64,000 bases of DNA from positions 682,001-746,000 of the forward strand of contig DFNX01000016.1 of assembly GCA_002376235.1 (NCBI GenBank), read 5' to 3'. How positions within the stretch are numbered: the stretch's first letter is position 1; the number at the start of each line of letters is the position of its first letter. Origin of the DNA: Neorhizobium sp. UBA3556. Lineage in GTDB: Bacteria; Pseudomonadota; Alphaproteobacteria; Rhizobiales; Rhizobiaceae. Of the stretch, positions 26,753 through 36,993 are shown piece by piece. The translations under genes and the position numbers were made by a program. The notes below the pieces were generated by a model. The model was not told the DNA's origin and made no database searches. It saw only the letters and a list, made by a program, of their open reading frames with translations.

Positions 26753-27667
26753 ATGACAGCAGATACGCCTCGCCTGACCACGCTCGCTTGGGCGCTGCTT
26801 TTCCTCCTCGGCCTTCTCTGGGGCGGCTCCTTCTTCTTTGCGCGCATAGCAGTGCAGGAGGTTCCACCCTTCACCCTCGTGCTTCTGCGGCTCGGTATCG
26901 CCGCTCTGGCATTGCACATCTACCTGCATGGCCGTTTCGGCACCTATGCGATCCTCAGGCAGCACTGGCGCTCCTTCCTGATCCTCGGCCTCATCAACAA
27001 CGCCCTGCCCCACACGCTGATCTTCTTCGGCCAGACTGAGATAGGCGCTGGCCTCGCCTCCATCCTCAACGCCACCACGCCGATCTGGACGGTAATCATC
27101 GCCAATCAGTGGACATCGGACGAAAAGCTCACCGGCGCAAAGATTGCGGGCTGTGCAGCCGGCCTTGCCGGCACCTGCATCCTGATTGGCCCGAGCGCGA
27201 TTACACAAACGGCAGCCCCGCTCTGGGCGCTGATCCTGCCGGTTCTCGCCGCCATCTGCTACGGCCTCGCCGGAACCTACGGCAAGCGTTTTCGCGGCAT
27301 TCCCGCACCGGTCACGGCGACCGGCCAATTGACCGCTTCAAGCCTCATCATGCTGCCTGTCTCGCTGATCGCCGACCAACCCTGGACGCTGGCGACACCC
27401 TCGCTCCACGCGATCGCTGCCATCATCGGCTTGGCGCTCTTGTCCACGGCACTCGGCTACCTGATCTTCTTCAGGATCCTCTCGCTCGCCGGCGCGACCA
27501 ACACCTCGCTCGTGACGCTCTTGGTTCCGCCAAGCGCAATCCTGCTCGGCGCATTATTCCTTGGCGAGCGGCTTGCCGTGACGGATATCGCTGGCATGGC
27601 AGTGATCGGATTTGGCCTCGTCCTGCTCGACGGGCGAATCCTTCGCATGCGCAAAAAGACGGTTTGA
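26753..27667 (+). CDS. EamA (DMT) family transporter
   Basis: The 304-residue product has ten hydrophobic segments in two EamA repeats. The first begins with LGLLWGGSFFFARIA, typical of the family's first helix, and the second ends in LGERLAVTDIAGM. EamA proteins export amino acids and many other metabolites, so the substrate is not predictable. I start at ATG 26753 because a longer frame would run through the terminator at 26672-26708. No clear partner genes adjoin it. Confidence 0.85.
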   Translation: MTADTPRLTTLAWALLFLLGLLWGGSFFFARIAVQEVPPFTLVLLRLGIAALALHIYLHGRFGTYAILRQHWRSFLILGLINNALPHTLIFFGQTEIGAGLASILNATTPIWTVIIANQWTSDEKLTGAKIAGCAAGLAGTCILIGPSAITQTAAPLWALILPVLAAICYGLAGTYGKRFRGIPAPVTATGQLTASSLIMLPVSLIADQPWTLATPSLHAIAAIIGLALLSTALGYLIFFRILSLAGATNTSLVTLLVPPSAILLGALFLGERLAVTDIAGMAVIGFGLVLLDGRILRMRKKTV

Positions 27668-27902
27668 ACATCCCCTCCGTGAGCAGTTTTACTCACGGGA
27701 AATAACAGTCATTAACAGACAAATAGATAAATTTAACGCACCGGAAAGCTTCGTTAATTTCGGATATTCCGTTTATTATCAGAAGGATAAAAGGATAACA
27801 AAATACTAGCGGAGCTTTCCCGCCGCAGCGCAGCACAAGATTCCGCTTTCCATTTGACACGGAAACGACATAAAATCCGACCGTCAACGCAAGGAGGCAG
27901 AC
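27668..27902. other. AT-rich intergenic region before the 25-residue peptide gene
   Basis: A CCGTGAG/CTCACGG hairpin (about 27679-27700) follows the EamA gene but has no T-tract. The section 27700-27810 is markedly AT-rich for this genome and includes several TTAA sequences. It probably contains the promoter of the small gene at 27903, with a TTGACA at about 27854 but no well-spaced -10 box. Confidence 0.4.
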
Positions 27903-27980
27903 ATGGGACGTACATACCCCCTCAATCTCCTGGTAGTCGGTGCTGCATTCGCATTCATCGCCTCGATGCTCTTCATCTAG
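27903..27980 (+). CDS. Tiny hydrophobic membrane peptide, 25 residues
   Basis: ATG 27903 is preceded by the near-perfect ribosome site AAGGAGG at 27891-27897. The frame ends in TAG at 27978-27980. The 25-residue product begins MGRTYPLNLLVVGAAFAF and consists almost wholly of one membrane helix after a short polar start. It has its own terminator at 28044-28072. I do not recognise a named family, although very short one-helix proteins are common in rhizobia. The strong ribosome site, membrane pattern and private terminator together argue that it is translated. Confidence 0.65.
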   Translation: MGRTYPLNLLVVGAAFAFIASMLFI

Positions 27981-28043
27981 GCGAAAAGACTACCGGTCGT
28001 ATCTTGCATCCATGAACGTTTGATATGGACCTGAATTCAGAGA

Positions 28044-28072
28044 AACGCATGCTCCGCGGGGCATGCGTTTTT
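28044..28072 (+). terminator. Terminator after the 25-residue peptide gene
   Basis: AACGCATGC and GCATGCGTT form a nine-base-pair stem around TCCGCGGG, followed by TTTCATTT. On the reverse strand it could also help stop metF transcription, which ends at 28092. Confidence 0.8.
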
Positions 28073-28091
28073 CATTTGTGGCAATCTTGTT

Positions 28092-28982
28092 TTAGGCTGC
28101 AGCTTTACGCATGCCCGGCTTGTAACCGATATTTTCCAAAACGGCAGAAACGAGCGGTGCCCGGTTCATCGTATAAAGATGGATGTGGTTGAAACCATGC
28201 CGACCGAGTTCCTCGATCTGTTCGGCAGCCACCTCGGCCGCCACCTTGGCACGGTCCTCCGGCTTTTCATCCAGCCCCTCGAACCGCTGATCGAGAAAGC
28301 TCGGAACCGTCGCGCCGCAGCGCTTCGAAAAACGCTTGAGTTGCGTCAGGTTCTGGATCGGCATGATGCCGGGGATAACTGGTATGGTGACGCCAGCCGC
28401 TGCGACTTCGTCCATATAACGGAAAAACACATCGTTATCGAAGAAGAACTGTGTCAACGCACGGTCGGCGCCTGCTTCGGCCTTCTGCTTCAACACGGCG
28501 ATATCCGCCGTCATATCCCTGCTCTCAGGGTGTTTTTCAGGATAGGCCGATACGGAGATATCGAAATCTCCGTATTCCGCCAGCGCCTGCACAAGATCTG
28601 CGGTTCTTTGGAACCCCTCTTCATGCGGCAGGTAGATGGTGCCGATTCCCGCCGTAGGATCCCCCCTGAGTGCGACGATGCGACGAACACCTGCAGCGCG
28701 ATATTCCTCGACCACGGCGCGCACTTCATCCTTGGACGCATCGACACAAGTCAGGTGTGCGGCGGTCGGAAGGCTTGTCTTGTCTATGATCTTGGTGACA
28801 GCCGAAAGCGTCGGCTCCTTGGTTGAGCCGCCTGCGCCATAGGTCACGGTGACGAATTCCGGCTGAAAGAGCGCAAGACGTTCAACCGTCTCGAACAACT
28901 GCGCCTCCATCTCCCCGGATTTCGGCGGGAAGAATTCGAAAGAAATATCGAATCGCGGGCGTGTCGTGGTCTCGTTCATCAT
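28092..28982 (-). CDS. metF: Methylenetetrahydrofolate reductase MetF
   Basis: MetF reduces 5,10-methylene-THF to 5-methyl-THF with NADH and FAD, supplying the methyl donor for MetH. The 296-residue product has the N-terminal FEFFPPKS motif with the catalytic glutamate, VTYGAGGS, and ALRGDP for FAD binding, all family hallmarks. I use ATG 28980-28982, since AGGA lies six bases upstream. A longer frame to 29060 would overlap the upstream regulator. The gene starts eight bases after the ArsR-methyltransferase gene and is probably in its operon. Confidence 0.95.
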   Translation of the reverse strand: MMNETTTRPRFDISFEFFPPKSGEMEAQLFETVERLALFQPEFVTVTYGAGGSTKEPTLSAVTKIIDKTSLPTAAHLTCVDASKDEVRAVVEEYRAAGVRRIVALRGDPTAGIGTIYLPHEEGFQRTADLVQALAEYGDFDISVSAYPEKHPESRDMTADIAVLKQKAEAGADRALTQFFFDNDVFFRYMDEVAAAGVTIPVIPGIMPIQNLTQLKRFSKRCGATVPSFLDQRFEGLDEKPEDRAKVAAEVAAEQIEELGRHGFNHIHLYTMNRAPLVSAVLENIGYKPGMRKAAA

Positions 28983-28990
28983 TATTCTTC

Positions 28991-29986
28991 CTAGAATACC
29001 GCAATTGCTTCCGCAGGCTTCGCATCGGCCATCAGCAGACGACGATCCTTTGCCAGCCATATCGTGACGGTAAGCCCGTCATTGTGTTCCGGCGCAATAT
29101 CGATTGCCTTTTCGATATCGAGCTCCGTCTTCTCCAGCCAGTCGCCGATCGCCTCATGCGAGAAACCGAGCCGCACATGTGCATGCTCCTCGCGCAGATG
29201 CTCCAGCGTATGCGGTGCCAGATCGACGATAAGCAACCGCCCGCCCGGCCGCAGAATGCGTGCAGCTTCGGCGATAGCCAGTTCCGGCTGATCGAGGAAA
29301 TGCAGCACCTGATGGATCGTCACGAGATCGAAATCCTGCCCCTCGAGCGACAGGTTGAGAATATCCGCATGGCGCACGGAGGCCTTCAGGATGCCCGCCT
29401 TGTCGAGATTGGCGCGAGCGACCGACAGCATGTCTCGGCTCGCATCGACACCGATCGCGCGGCGGTAATGCGGGGCAAGCAGTTTCAGGATCCAGCCCGT
29501 GCCGGTTCCAAGGTCGAGCAGAGAATCGATCGGCGACGTTCCGATCAACCGTAGCAACGCCTGTTCGACGGCAGCGTCGCTCGCGTGAAGCCGACGCAGT
29601 TCATCCCATTCGGATGCGTTGCGGCTGAAGTAGGCCTGCGCCCGTTCCGCGCGCTGGTTTTTAACTGCCGACAGCCGTTCACCATCGCGGATGAGGACAG
29701 GATCGTCATGGGCCGAGGCCGCCAGCAGCGTCTTGACCAGCACGGCCTCCGGTCCGTCCTGTTTCAGGCGAAAATAGGCCCATGCGCCTTCCTGATAACG
29801 ATCGATCAGCGCATCTTCGTTCAAAAGCTTGAGATGGCGGGAAATGCGTGGCTGCGACTGGCCGAGAATTTCGGTCAGGTCGGTCACGGTGAGGTCGCCC
29901 TTCGCCAACAGGGCAAGCAGCCGGAAACGCGTCGGTTCCCCGATCGTCTTCAGTACGTCAACCAGTGTATCGAGCGGCAGCGACAT
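28991..29986 (-). CDS. ArsR-family regulator fused to a SAM methyltransferase domain (SahR-like)
   Basis: The N-terminal 90 residues are an ArsR winged helix (GEPTRFRLLALL, recognition region GQSQPRISRHLKLL at about 42-55). Residues 115-331 form a class I methyltransferase domain with LLDLGTGTG at 156-164. In Proteobacteria, SahR is an ArsR-type regulator of SAM-cycle genes that responds to S-adenosylhomocysteine, which would fit both the domain pair and the adjacent metF. A perfect 22-bp palindrome at 30007-30028 lies 20 bases before the start, suggesting autoregulation. I use ATG 29984-29986 (331 residues), because a longer frame would run through that palindrome. Confidence 0.88.
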   Translation of the reverse strand: MSLPLDTLVDVLKTIGEPTRFRLLALLAKGDLTVTDLTEILGQSQPRISRHLKLLNEDALIDRYQEGAWAYFRLKQDGPEAVLVKTLLAASAHDDPVLIRDGERLSAVKNQRAERAQAYFSRNASEWDELRRLHASDAAVEQALLRLIGTSPIDSLLDLGTGTGWILKLLAPHYRRAIGVDASRDMLSVARANLDKAGILKASVRHADILNLSLEGQDFDLVTIHQVLHFLDQPELAIAEAARILRPGGRLLIVDLAPHTLEHLREEHAHVRLGFSHEAIGDWLEKTELDIEKAIDIAPEHNDGLTVTIWLAKDRRLLMADAKPAEAIAVF

Positions 29987-30006
29987 CCAATTTTCCCAGC
30001 AATCAA

Positions 30007-30028
30007 GATATAAAGATATCTTTATATC
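30007..30028. promoter_or_regulatory. Perfect 22-bp palindrome, likely operator of the ArsR-methyltransferase regulator
   Basis: GATATAAAGAT followed by its exact reverse complement makes a 22-bp perfect palindrome immediately upstream of the regulator-metF unit. A copy with 19 of 22 matching bases lies upstream of metH at 53097-53118. Both genes act in the same SAM cycle, so this is probably the binding site of the adjacent ArsR-type protein. Confidence 0.8.
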
Positions 30029-30067
30029 GAAAAAGGGAGGGATGCAAGCCGCACTTGCCATATACCA

Positions 30068-30092
30068 GAAAGGGCGGCAACGCGCCGCCCTG
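30068..30092 (-). terminator. Probable terminator of ettA
   Basis: On the minus strand GGGCGGC-GCGTT-GCCGCCC is followed by TTTCTGG. The stem is strong and the T-run short, and it lies 30 bases past the ettA stop. Confidence 0.65.
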
Positions 30093-30121
30093 TCCTATAA
30101 ATCCGGTTTTGCTGAAAGCGA

Positions 30122-31771
<1,650 letters not shown>

Positions 31772-31861
31772 AAATAACTAAGCTCCGGGGGAAAGAGGTT
31801 TTGCCGCTATGTAGGCGAAGACGCGCCTCGGGGCAATGCGGAGAGCGGGAGAGGTTTTGAA

Positions 31862-32815
31862 ATGAGCTTGGATTTTGGGTGGGAAATGCGGACTTTCCCC
31901 AGCCCGACGGGTGCTACGATCGCCTATCGCCACGTTCCGGCCACCGAACCGGCGCGCGGCATCGTGTTGATCTCCCATGGGCTGGCGGAACATTCCAGGC
32001 GTTACCGTCCCTTTGCCGAGGCGATGGCGCAAGCGGGTTTTCACGTCTACGCCTGGGATCACCGAGGCCACGGTGAAACGACGGCACCGGATGCCCCGCT
32101 CGGTCGATTCGCACTGAAGGGCGGCGTCCGCCTCGTTCTCGACGACCTGATGGCGGTCCGCAAACTGGCGCTCGCCGATCACCCCGGACTCCCCGTCATC
32201 CTGTTCGGCCATTCCATGGGCGGCCTGATCGCGCTCAATGCCGCCGTCGATCATTCCCGCGAATTTGCCGGTGTCGCAGTCTGGAACTCCAATTTCAATC
32301 CCGGCATCGCCGGTCGTGCCGCGCAGTTCCTGCTTCTGGCCGAACGGGCCTTGAAGGGATCCGACACACCGAGCGGAATGCTCCCTCGCCTCACCTTTGG
32401 CGCCTGGGGCGACAGCATCCCGGGCCACCGCACCGCCTTCGACTGGTTGAGCCACGATTCGGCGGAAGTCGATGCCTATATCGCCGATCCGCTCTGCGGT
32501 TTCGATGCCAGCGTCTCGCTCTGGCTCGACCTTTTCGACATGACCTTTCGTGCCCCGAAGCTGGTCGATCGTCTACCGAAAGATATGCCGATCCATCTTT
32601 TGGGCGGTGGCGAAGATCCGGCAACGGACAAGGGCCGGGCCATCCTCTGGCTGTCCGGCCACCTGCGAAAGAATGGCTTGGACAACGTCATGACCCGTTT
32701 CTGGCCGAATGCCCGCCACGAAACGCTGAACGACACGATGCGTGCTGAAGCCACGGCGGAGTTTTCCGATTGGGCCGCTCGCATCGCTCCGGCTAAAACG
32801 GCGGCGGCGGAATGA
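31862..32815 (+). CDS. Alpha/beta hydrolase (monoacylglycerol lipase/lysophospholipase-like)
   Basis: The 317-residue protein has the serine hydrolase fold with HGLAEHS forming the oxyanion loop near residue 40, WDHRGHG near 62, and the nucleophile elbow FGHSMGG near 117. A late NARHETLND supplies the probable histidine. The pattern fits serine aminopeptidase/lysophospholipase-like enzymes (Hydrolase_4). The physiological ester is unknown. The next gene begins 54 bases downstream on the same strand without a terminator between, so it may belong to the transporter, CoA-transferase and ThDP enzyme unit. Confidence 0.82.
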   Translation: MSLDFGWEMRTFPSPTGATIAYRHVPATEPARGIVLISHGLAEHSRRYRPFAEAMAQAGFHVYAWDHRGHGETTAPDAPLGRFALKGGVRLVLDDLMAVRKLALADHPGLPVILFGHSMGGLIALNAAVDHSREFAGVAVWNSNFNPGIAGRAAQFLLLAERALKGSDTPSGMLPRLTFGAWGDSIPGHRTAFDWLSHDSAEVDAYIADPLCGFDASVSLWLDLFDMTFRAPKLVDRLPKDMPIHLLGGGEDPATDKGRAILWLSGHLRKNGLDNVMTRFWPNARHETLNDTMRAEATAEFSDWAARIAPAKTAAAE

Positions 32816-32869
32816 GTTCATGACTTTTCTTCATGTGCGCAGAATGTCGCAGCCCGCTATACCGAAACC

Positions 32870-33835
32870 ATGAGTGCATCACCCGCCATGTCCCGCCCCG
32901 TAGCTCATACCACCGGCATCACCACTGGCCTCGGCCTGATGATATTGGCCATGCTGATCGCACCGTTGATCGACGTATTCTCCAAGCTTGCGACGACCAA
33001 TGCATCTCCAACCATGATCACGATGGTACGTTTCGTCTTCCAGGGGCTCTGCATGCTGCCCTTAGTGATCTGGACACGCTCATGGCGCTCCTTCTCGTGG
33101 GAAATGAGTTTTTATCACGCGATCCGGGCCGCCATCATTACCATCTCCATGGTCTGTTTCGTGGCCACTCTGGCAGTCATGTCGGTCGCAGATGCCGTCG
33201 CCATTTACTTCGTCGAACCAATCATCCTCACCGTTCTTTCGAGCATATTCCTTAAGGAGATCATTGGTTGGCGCCGTTACACGGCCTGCGCAGTAGGCTT
33301 TATCGGTGCGATGATCGTTATCCGGCCGAGCTTTCAGGAAATCGGTTACGTCGCTCTTTTGCCGGTCGTGACAGCCTTTTGTATCGCGATCTTCGCCATG
33401 ATGACCCGCGCCCTCGCTCACCGTGAGGAGCCGTGGGCGATGCAGTTCCAGATGTCCCTCTGGGGCATCCCTATCTGTGCGATCCTGCTCGTTCTCGGAG
33501 AGGGTACGGATGTCAAATTTCTTGCGCCATCACTTCCTGACCTCACCACGTGGCTATGGATGGCCACAGTCGGTATCTTTGCCGCCGTCTCAGGCATCCT
33601 GAGTGTTTACGCCTATCGGGCAGCCCCCGCTTCCGTACTCGCACCGATCCATTATTTGGAAATCGTGTCCGCCACACTGTTCGGCTGGCTGGTCTTCGGT
33701 GATTTTCCCGATCCGATCAAATGGCTCGGCATCTCCATCATCATCGGATCCGGCCTCTATATCATCTGGCGCGAACGCCGCGTCGCCTCGATCAAGCCCG
33801 TCACGAAGAGCGAAACGACATCGGTAAGCCCCTGA
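32870..33835 (+). CDS. EamA (DMT) family transporter in the CoA-transferase unit
   Basis: The 321-residue product has ten predicted membrane helices in two EamA repeats (first VFSKLATTNASPTMITMVRF, second ending LGISIIIGSGLYIIWRERR). It stops two bases before the CoA-transferase ATG, so the two are almost certainly co-transcribed. It probably imports or exports the substrate or product of the downstream enzymes; which one cannot be seen. Confidence 0.83.
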   Translation: MSASPAMSRPVAHTTGITTGLGLMILAMLIAPLIDVFSKLATTNASPTMITMVRFVFQGLCMLPLVIWTRSWRSFSWEMSFYHAIRAAIITISMVCFVATLAVMSVADAVAIYFVEPIILTVLSSIFLKEIIGWRRYTACAVGFIGAMIVIRPSFQEIGYVALLPVVTAFCIAIFAMMTRALAHREEPWAMQFQMSLWGIPICAILLVLGEGTDVKFLAPSLPDLTTWLWMATVGIFAAVSGILSVYAYRAAPASVLAPIHYLEIVSATLFGWLVFGDFPDPIKWLGISIIIGSGLYIIWRERRVASIKPVTKSETTSVSP

Positions 33836-33837
33836 CC

Positions 33838-35079
33838 ATGGATATCGCAAAGAAGAAGCCGCCGCTTGCCGGCATCCGCGTCCTCGAACTCGCCCGGGTC
33901 CTAGCCGGCCCTTGGGCAGGCCAAATGCTGGCCGACATGGGCGCCGATGTCATCAAGGTGGAAAACCCCGATGGCGGCGACGACACCCGCGCCTGGGGAC
34001 CGCCCTTCGTCGAAAGCATCGACGGCGAAAACCTCTCGGCCGCCTATTATCACTCGACCAATCGCGGAAAGCGCTCCATCGCCGTTGATCTGAAAACGGA
34101 AGAAGGTCAGGCGATCGTCCGCCGCCTTGCCGCACAATCCGATATCCTGATCGAAAATTTCAAGCTCGGCGGCCTGAAGAAATACGGCCTCGATTACGAG
34201 AGCCTGAGGGCAATCAATCCAAAACTCGTCTATTGCTCGATCACCGGTTTCGGCCAGAATGGCCCCTATGCTAACCTTGCCGGTTACGACTACATCGTTC
34301 AGGGCATGTCTGGCTTCATGTCGATCACCGGAGAGCCGGACGGCCAGCCGATGAAGGCAGGCGTGGCGATCGCCGACATCTTTACCGGCGTCTATGCCGT
34401 CACCGCTATTCAGGCCGCACTCATCCATGTGATGAAGACGGGACAGGGCCAGCTTGTCGATATGGCTCTTCTCGACGTCATGTCCTCGGTTCTCGCCAAC
34501 CAGAACATGAACTATCTGATCTCCGGCATCTCACCGGTAAAACTCGGCAATGCCCATCCCAACATCTCGCCCTATGAAGTGATTCCCGTCCACGACGGAC
34601 ACATCATTCTCGCCGTCGGCAATGACGGGCAGTTCAGGCGCTTTTGCCGCATTCTCGGCATCGAGCAGGTGGCCGATGATGAGCGTTACGCAACCAACAA
34701 GGCCCGCGTCGCCCATCGCATCGAAGTCCGTAGCCTGCTTTTGGCCGAGACATCCAAATGGACCAAGGCGGACCTTCTTGCGGCCTGCGGTGAAAACGCG
34801 GTCCCTGTCGGCCCAATCAATTCGATCGGCGACATGTTCGAGGATCCGCAGGTCAAGGCGCGCGGCCTGCGCGTCGATCTTGAAGCGGCCGACGGCACGA
34901 TCATCCCGGGCGTAAGGAGCCCGATCGTGCTGTCCGAGACACCACTCAGCTATCATCGTCCGAGCCCCGGAATTGGCGAGCATACGGATGAAATTCTGGC
35001 CGAACTGACTGTTATCGAGGAGGAGAGCAATCAATGGAAAGAACCGGGGAAACCACCAAAAGGACCGGCGGACAGCTGA
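33838..35079 (+). CDS. Class III CoA-transferase (CaiB/BaiF family)
   Basis: Family III enzymes move CoA between carboxylic acids through an aspartyl intermediate. The 413-residue protein has the early motif VLELARVLAGPWAGQ, the KVENPDGGDDTR segment, and the presumed catalytic aspartate D180 in AIADIFTG. I start at ATG 33838, since the longer frame lies in the transporter gene. Its last 46 bases overlap the next gene in another frame. Pairing with a ThDP enzyme recalls the formyl-CoA transferase/oxalyl-CoA decarboxylase pair, but the actual acid is unknown. Confidence 0.85.
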   Translation: MDIAKKKPPLAGIRVLELARVLAGPWAGQMLADMGADVIKVENPDGGDDTRAWGPPFVESIDGENLSAAYYHSTNRGKRSIAVDLKTEEGQAIVRRLAAQSDILIENFKLGGLKKYGLDYESLRAINPKLVYCSITGFGQNGPYANLAGYDYIVQGMSGFMSITGEPDGQPMKAGVAIADIFTGVYAVTAIQAALIHVMKTGQGQLVDMALLDVMSSVLANQNMNYLISGISPVKLGNAHPNISPYEVIPVHDGHIILAVGNDGQFRRFCRILGIEQVADDERYATNKARVAHRIEVRSLLLAETSKWTKADLLAACGENAVPVGPINSIGDMFEDPQVKARGLRVDLEAADGTIIPGVRSPIVLSETPLSYHRPSPGIGEHTDEILAELTVIEEESNQWKEPGKPPKGPADS

Positions 35080-36707
35080 TCGTCGAGGCGCTGAAAGCTA
35101 ACGGCGTCAAACGGGTTTCCTGCGTACCGGGGGAAAGCTATCTCGCAGTGCTTGATGCGCTTTATGAAAGCGGCATCGACGTCATGGTCTGCCGCCAGGA
35201 AGGCGGCGCGGCGATGATGGCGGACAGCTGGGGCAGGCTTTCCGGCGAGCCCGGCATCTGCATGGTCACCCGCGGCCCCGGCGCCACCAATGCCTCTGCC
35301 GGCCTTCACGTGGCAAAGCAGGATTCGATCCCGATGATCCTCTTCGTCGGCCAGATCGGCCGCGACATGAAGGAGCGCGAGGCGTTTCAGGAAGTCGAAT
35401 ACCGCCGCGCCTTCACAGAATTCGCCAAATGGGTCGGCGAAATCGACGATGCACGCCGCATCCCCGAATTCGTCACCCGCGCTTTTTCCGTCGCCACCTC
35501 CGGTCGCCCCGGCCCCGTGGTGCTGACGCTGCCGGAAGACATGTTGGTCGAGGAAGTCGAGGCGCCGCAGGCTCGCCCCTATACACGCGTCGAAAGCCAT
35601 CCCGGAAAGCCGCAGATCGCGGAATTCGAAAAGCTGCTGAAGGAATCGCAGCGCCCAATGGTCATTCTCGGTGGCACGCGCTGGACCGAGCAGGCGGTAG
35701 CAGAGTTTCAGCAATTCGCCAGCCGCTTCAAACTGCCGGTCGGCTGCTCCTTCCGCCGCCAGATGCTGTTCGACAACCTGCATCCGTCTTACGCGGGTGA
35801 TGTCGGTATCGGCATCAATCCGGCACTCGCCAAGCAGATCAAGGAGAGCGACCTCTTGATCCTGATCGGCAGCCGCATGTCGGAAATGCCGTCATCCAGC
35901 TATACGCTGATCGACATCCCCTACCCGCAACAGAAGCTCGTCCATGTCTTCCCCGATCCGGAAGAACTCGGACGTCTTTACCGCCCGGATCTTGCCATCT
36001 GCGCCGCACCGGCGGAATTCGTCACCGCCCTCAAGGATCTTGAACCGCCGGCCCTGCCACTCTGGGCCGAGCGCAAGTCGGCCATGCATGATGCCTATCT
36101 GAAATGGTCGACGCCACCGGAAACCGGTCCCGGCAACGTTCACATGGGGCCGATCATGGCCTGGATAGAGGAAAACACGCCGAAGGACGCGATCTTCACC
36201 AATGGAGCCGGCAATTACGCCACCTGGCTGCACCGCTACCACCGCTTCCAGCGATACAATACCCAGTCGGCCCCGACCTCCGGCTCTATGGGTTACGGCC
36301 TACCCGCGGCGGTCGCTGCCAAGAAACTGTTCCCGGACCGCGAAGTCGTCTGCTTTGCTGGTGATGGCTGCTTCATGATGCACGGCCAGGAATTCATCAC
36401 CGCCGTGCGCTACGATCTTCCGATCATCACGGTCCTGGTGAATAATGGCATCTACGGCACGATCCGCATGCACCAGGAGCGGGAATATCCCGGTCGCGTC
36501 AGCGGCACCGATCTCGTCAATCCGGATTTCGTCGCCTACGCCAAGGCTTTCGGAGGTCACGGTGAACTGGTGGAAAAGACCGAGGATTTCGGCCCCGCCT
36601 ATCTTCGCGCCCGTCAAAGCGGCAAGCCGGCAATCATCGAGGTCCGTCTCGACCCGGAAGCCATCACGCCGGCAAGAACCCTGACGCAAATTCGCGACAA
36701 ACTCTGA
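35034..36707 (+). CDS. Thiamine diphosphate-dependent enzyme (acetolactate synthase/oxalyl-CoA decarboxylase superfamily)
   Basis: The 557-residue protein has the three-domain ThDP layout: an N-terminal PYR domain with the cofactor-activating Glu56 in CRQEGG, a central domain, and a C-terminal PP domain with GDG at 443-445 and the NNG motif near 470 that binds the diphosphate and metal. It is often labelled acetolactate synthase-like, but no regulatory subunit is near. The ATG has GGAGGAGAG upstream and overlaps the CoA-transferase by 46 bases. The partnership suggests it cleaves or decarboxylates an acyl-CoA or 2-keto/2-hydroxy acid; the substrate is unproven. Confidence 0.83.
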   Translation: MERTGETTKRTGGQLIVEALKANGVKRVSCVPGESYLAVLDALYESGIDVMVCRQEGGAAMMADSWGRLSGEPGICMVTRGPGATNASAGLHVAKQDSIPMILFVGQIGRDMKEREAFQEVEYRRAFTEFAKWVGEIDDARRIPEFVTRAFSVATSGRPGPVVLTLPEDMLVEEVEAPQARPYTRVESHPGKPQIAEFEKLLKESQRPMVILGGTRWTEQAVAEFQQFASRFKLPVGCSFRRQMLFDNLHPSYAGDVGIGINPALAKQIKESDLLILIGSRMSEMPSSSYTLIDIPYPQQKLVHVFPDPEELGRLYRPDLAICAAPAEFVTALKDLEPPALPLWAERKSAMHDAYLKWSTPPETGPGNVHMGPIMAWIEENTPKDAIFTNGAGNYATWLHRYHRFQRYNTQSAPTSGSMGYGLPAAVAAKKLFPDREVVCFAGDGCFMMHGQEFITAVRYDLPIITVLVNNGIYGTIRMHQEREYPGRVSGTDLVNPDFVAYAKAFGGHGELVEKTEDFGPAYLRARQSGKPAIIEVRLDPEAITPARTLTQIRDKL

Positions 36708-36772
36708 AATGCGAACGCAAGAATCTGCTAAGAAACTCAGGAACCAATCTATCGCCATGCCGTTGATGCGAC

Positions 36773-36895
36773 ATGGCAAATGAAACAAAAAGAAAAGCAC
36801 TGGGAGGAATGTCGACCTTCGTCGCCGTCATCTTCCTTATCGCAATCGTCCTCGCGGCCTTTTATCTTTTCGGCATGACACCAGGCGAAGCGTGA
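36773..36895 (+). CDS. Small single-pass membrane protein, 40 residues
   Basis: From ATG 36773 to TGA 36893-36895 a 40-residue product is encoded. It has a basic start (MANETKRKALGGM) followed by a 22-residue hydrophobic helix and a short acidic tail. An internal ATG at 36809 has GGAGG directly before it but with too little spacing. The first ATG has no clear ribosome site, which lowers confidence. The gene is 65 bases after the ThDP enzyme and directly before a strong terminator, so it would be the last gene of that unit. No family is recognised. Confidence 0.5.
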   Translation: MANETKRKALGGMSTFVAVIFLIAIVLAAFYLFGMTPGEA

Positions 36896-36905
36896 TAAAC
36901 GAATA

Positions 36906-36942
36906 CAAAAAAGGGGCAGGATATTCCGGCCCCTTTTTTTTC
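36906..36942. terminator. Bidirectional terminator
   Basis: AAAAAAGGGGC and GCCCCTTTTTTT flank a short loop. The run of T on one side and A on the other allows termination of the plus-strand unit ending at 36895 and of the minus-strand gene ending at 36994. Confidence 0.88.
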
Positions 36943-36993
36943 GACATCTGCGGTACTGGCGAGAAATCAGTTCCACCGAAGATCAAACCAAAA

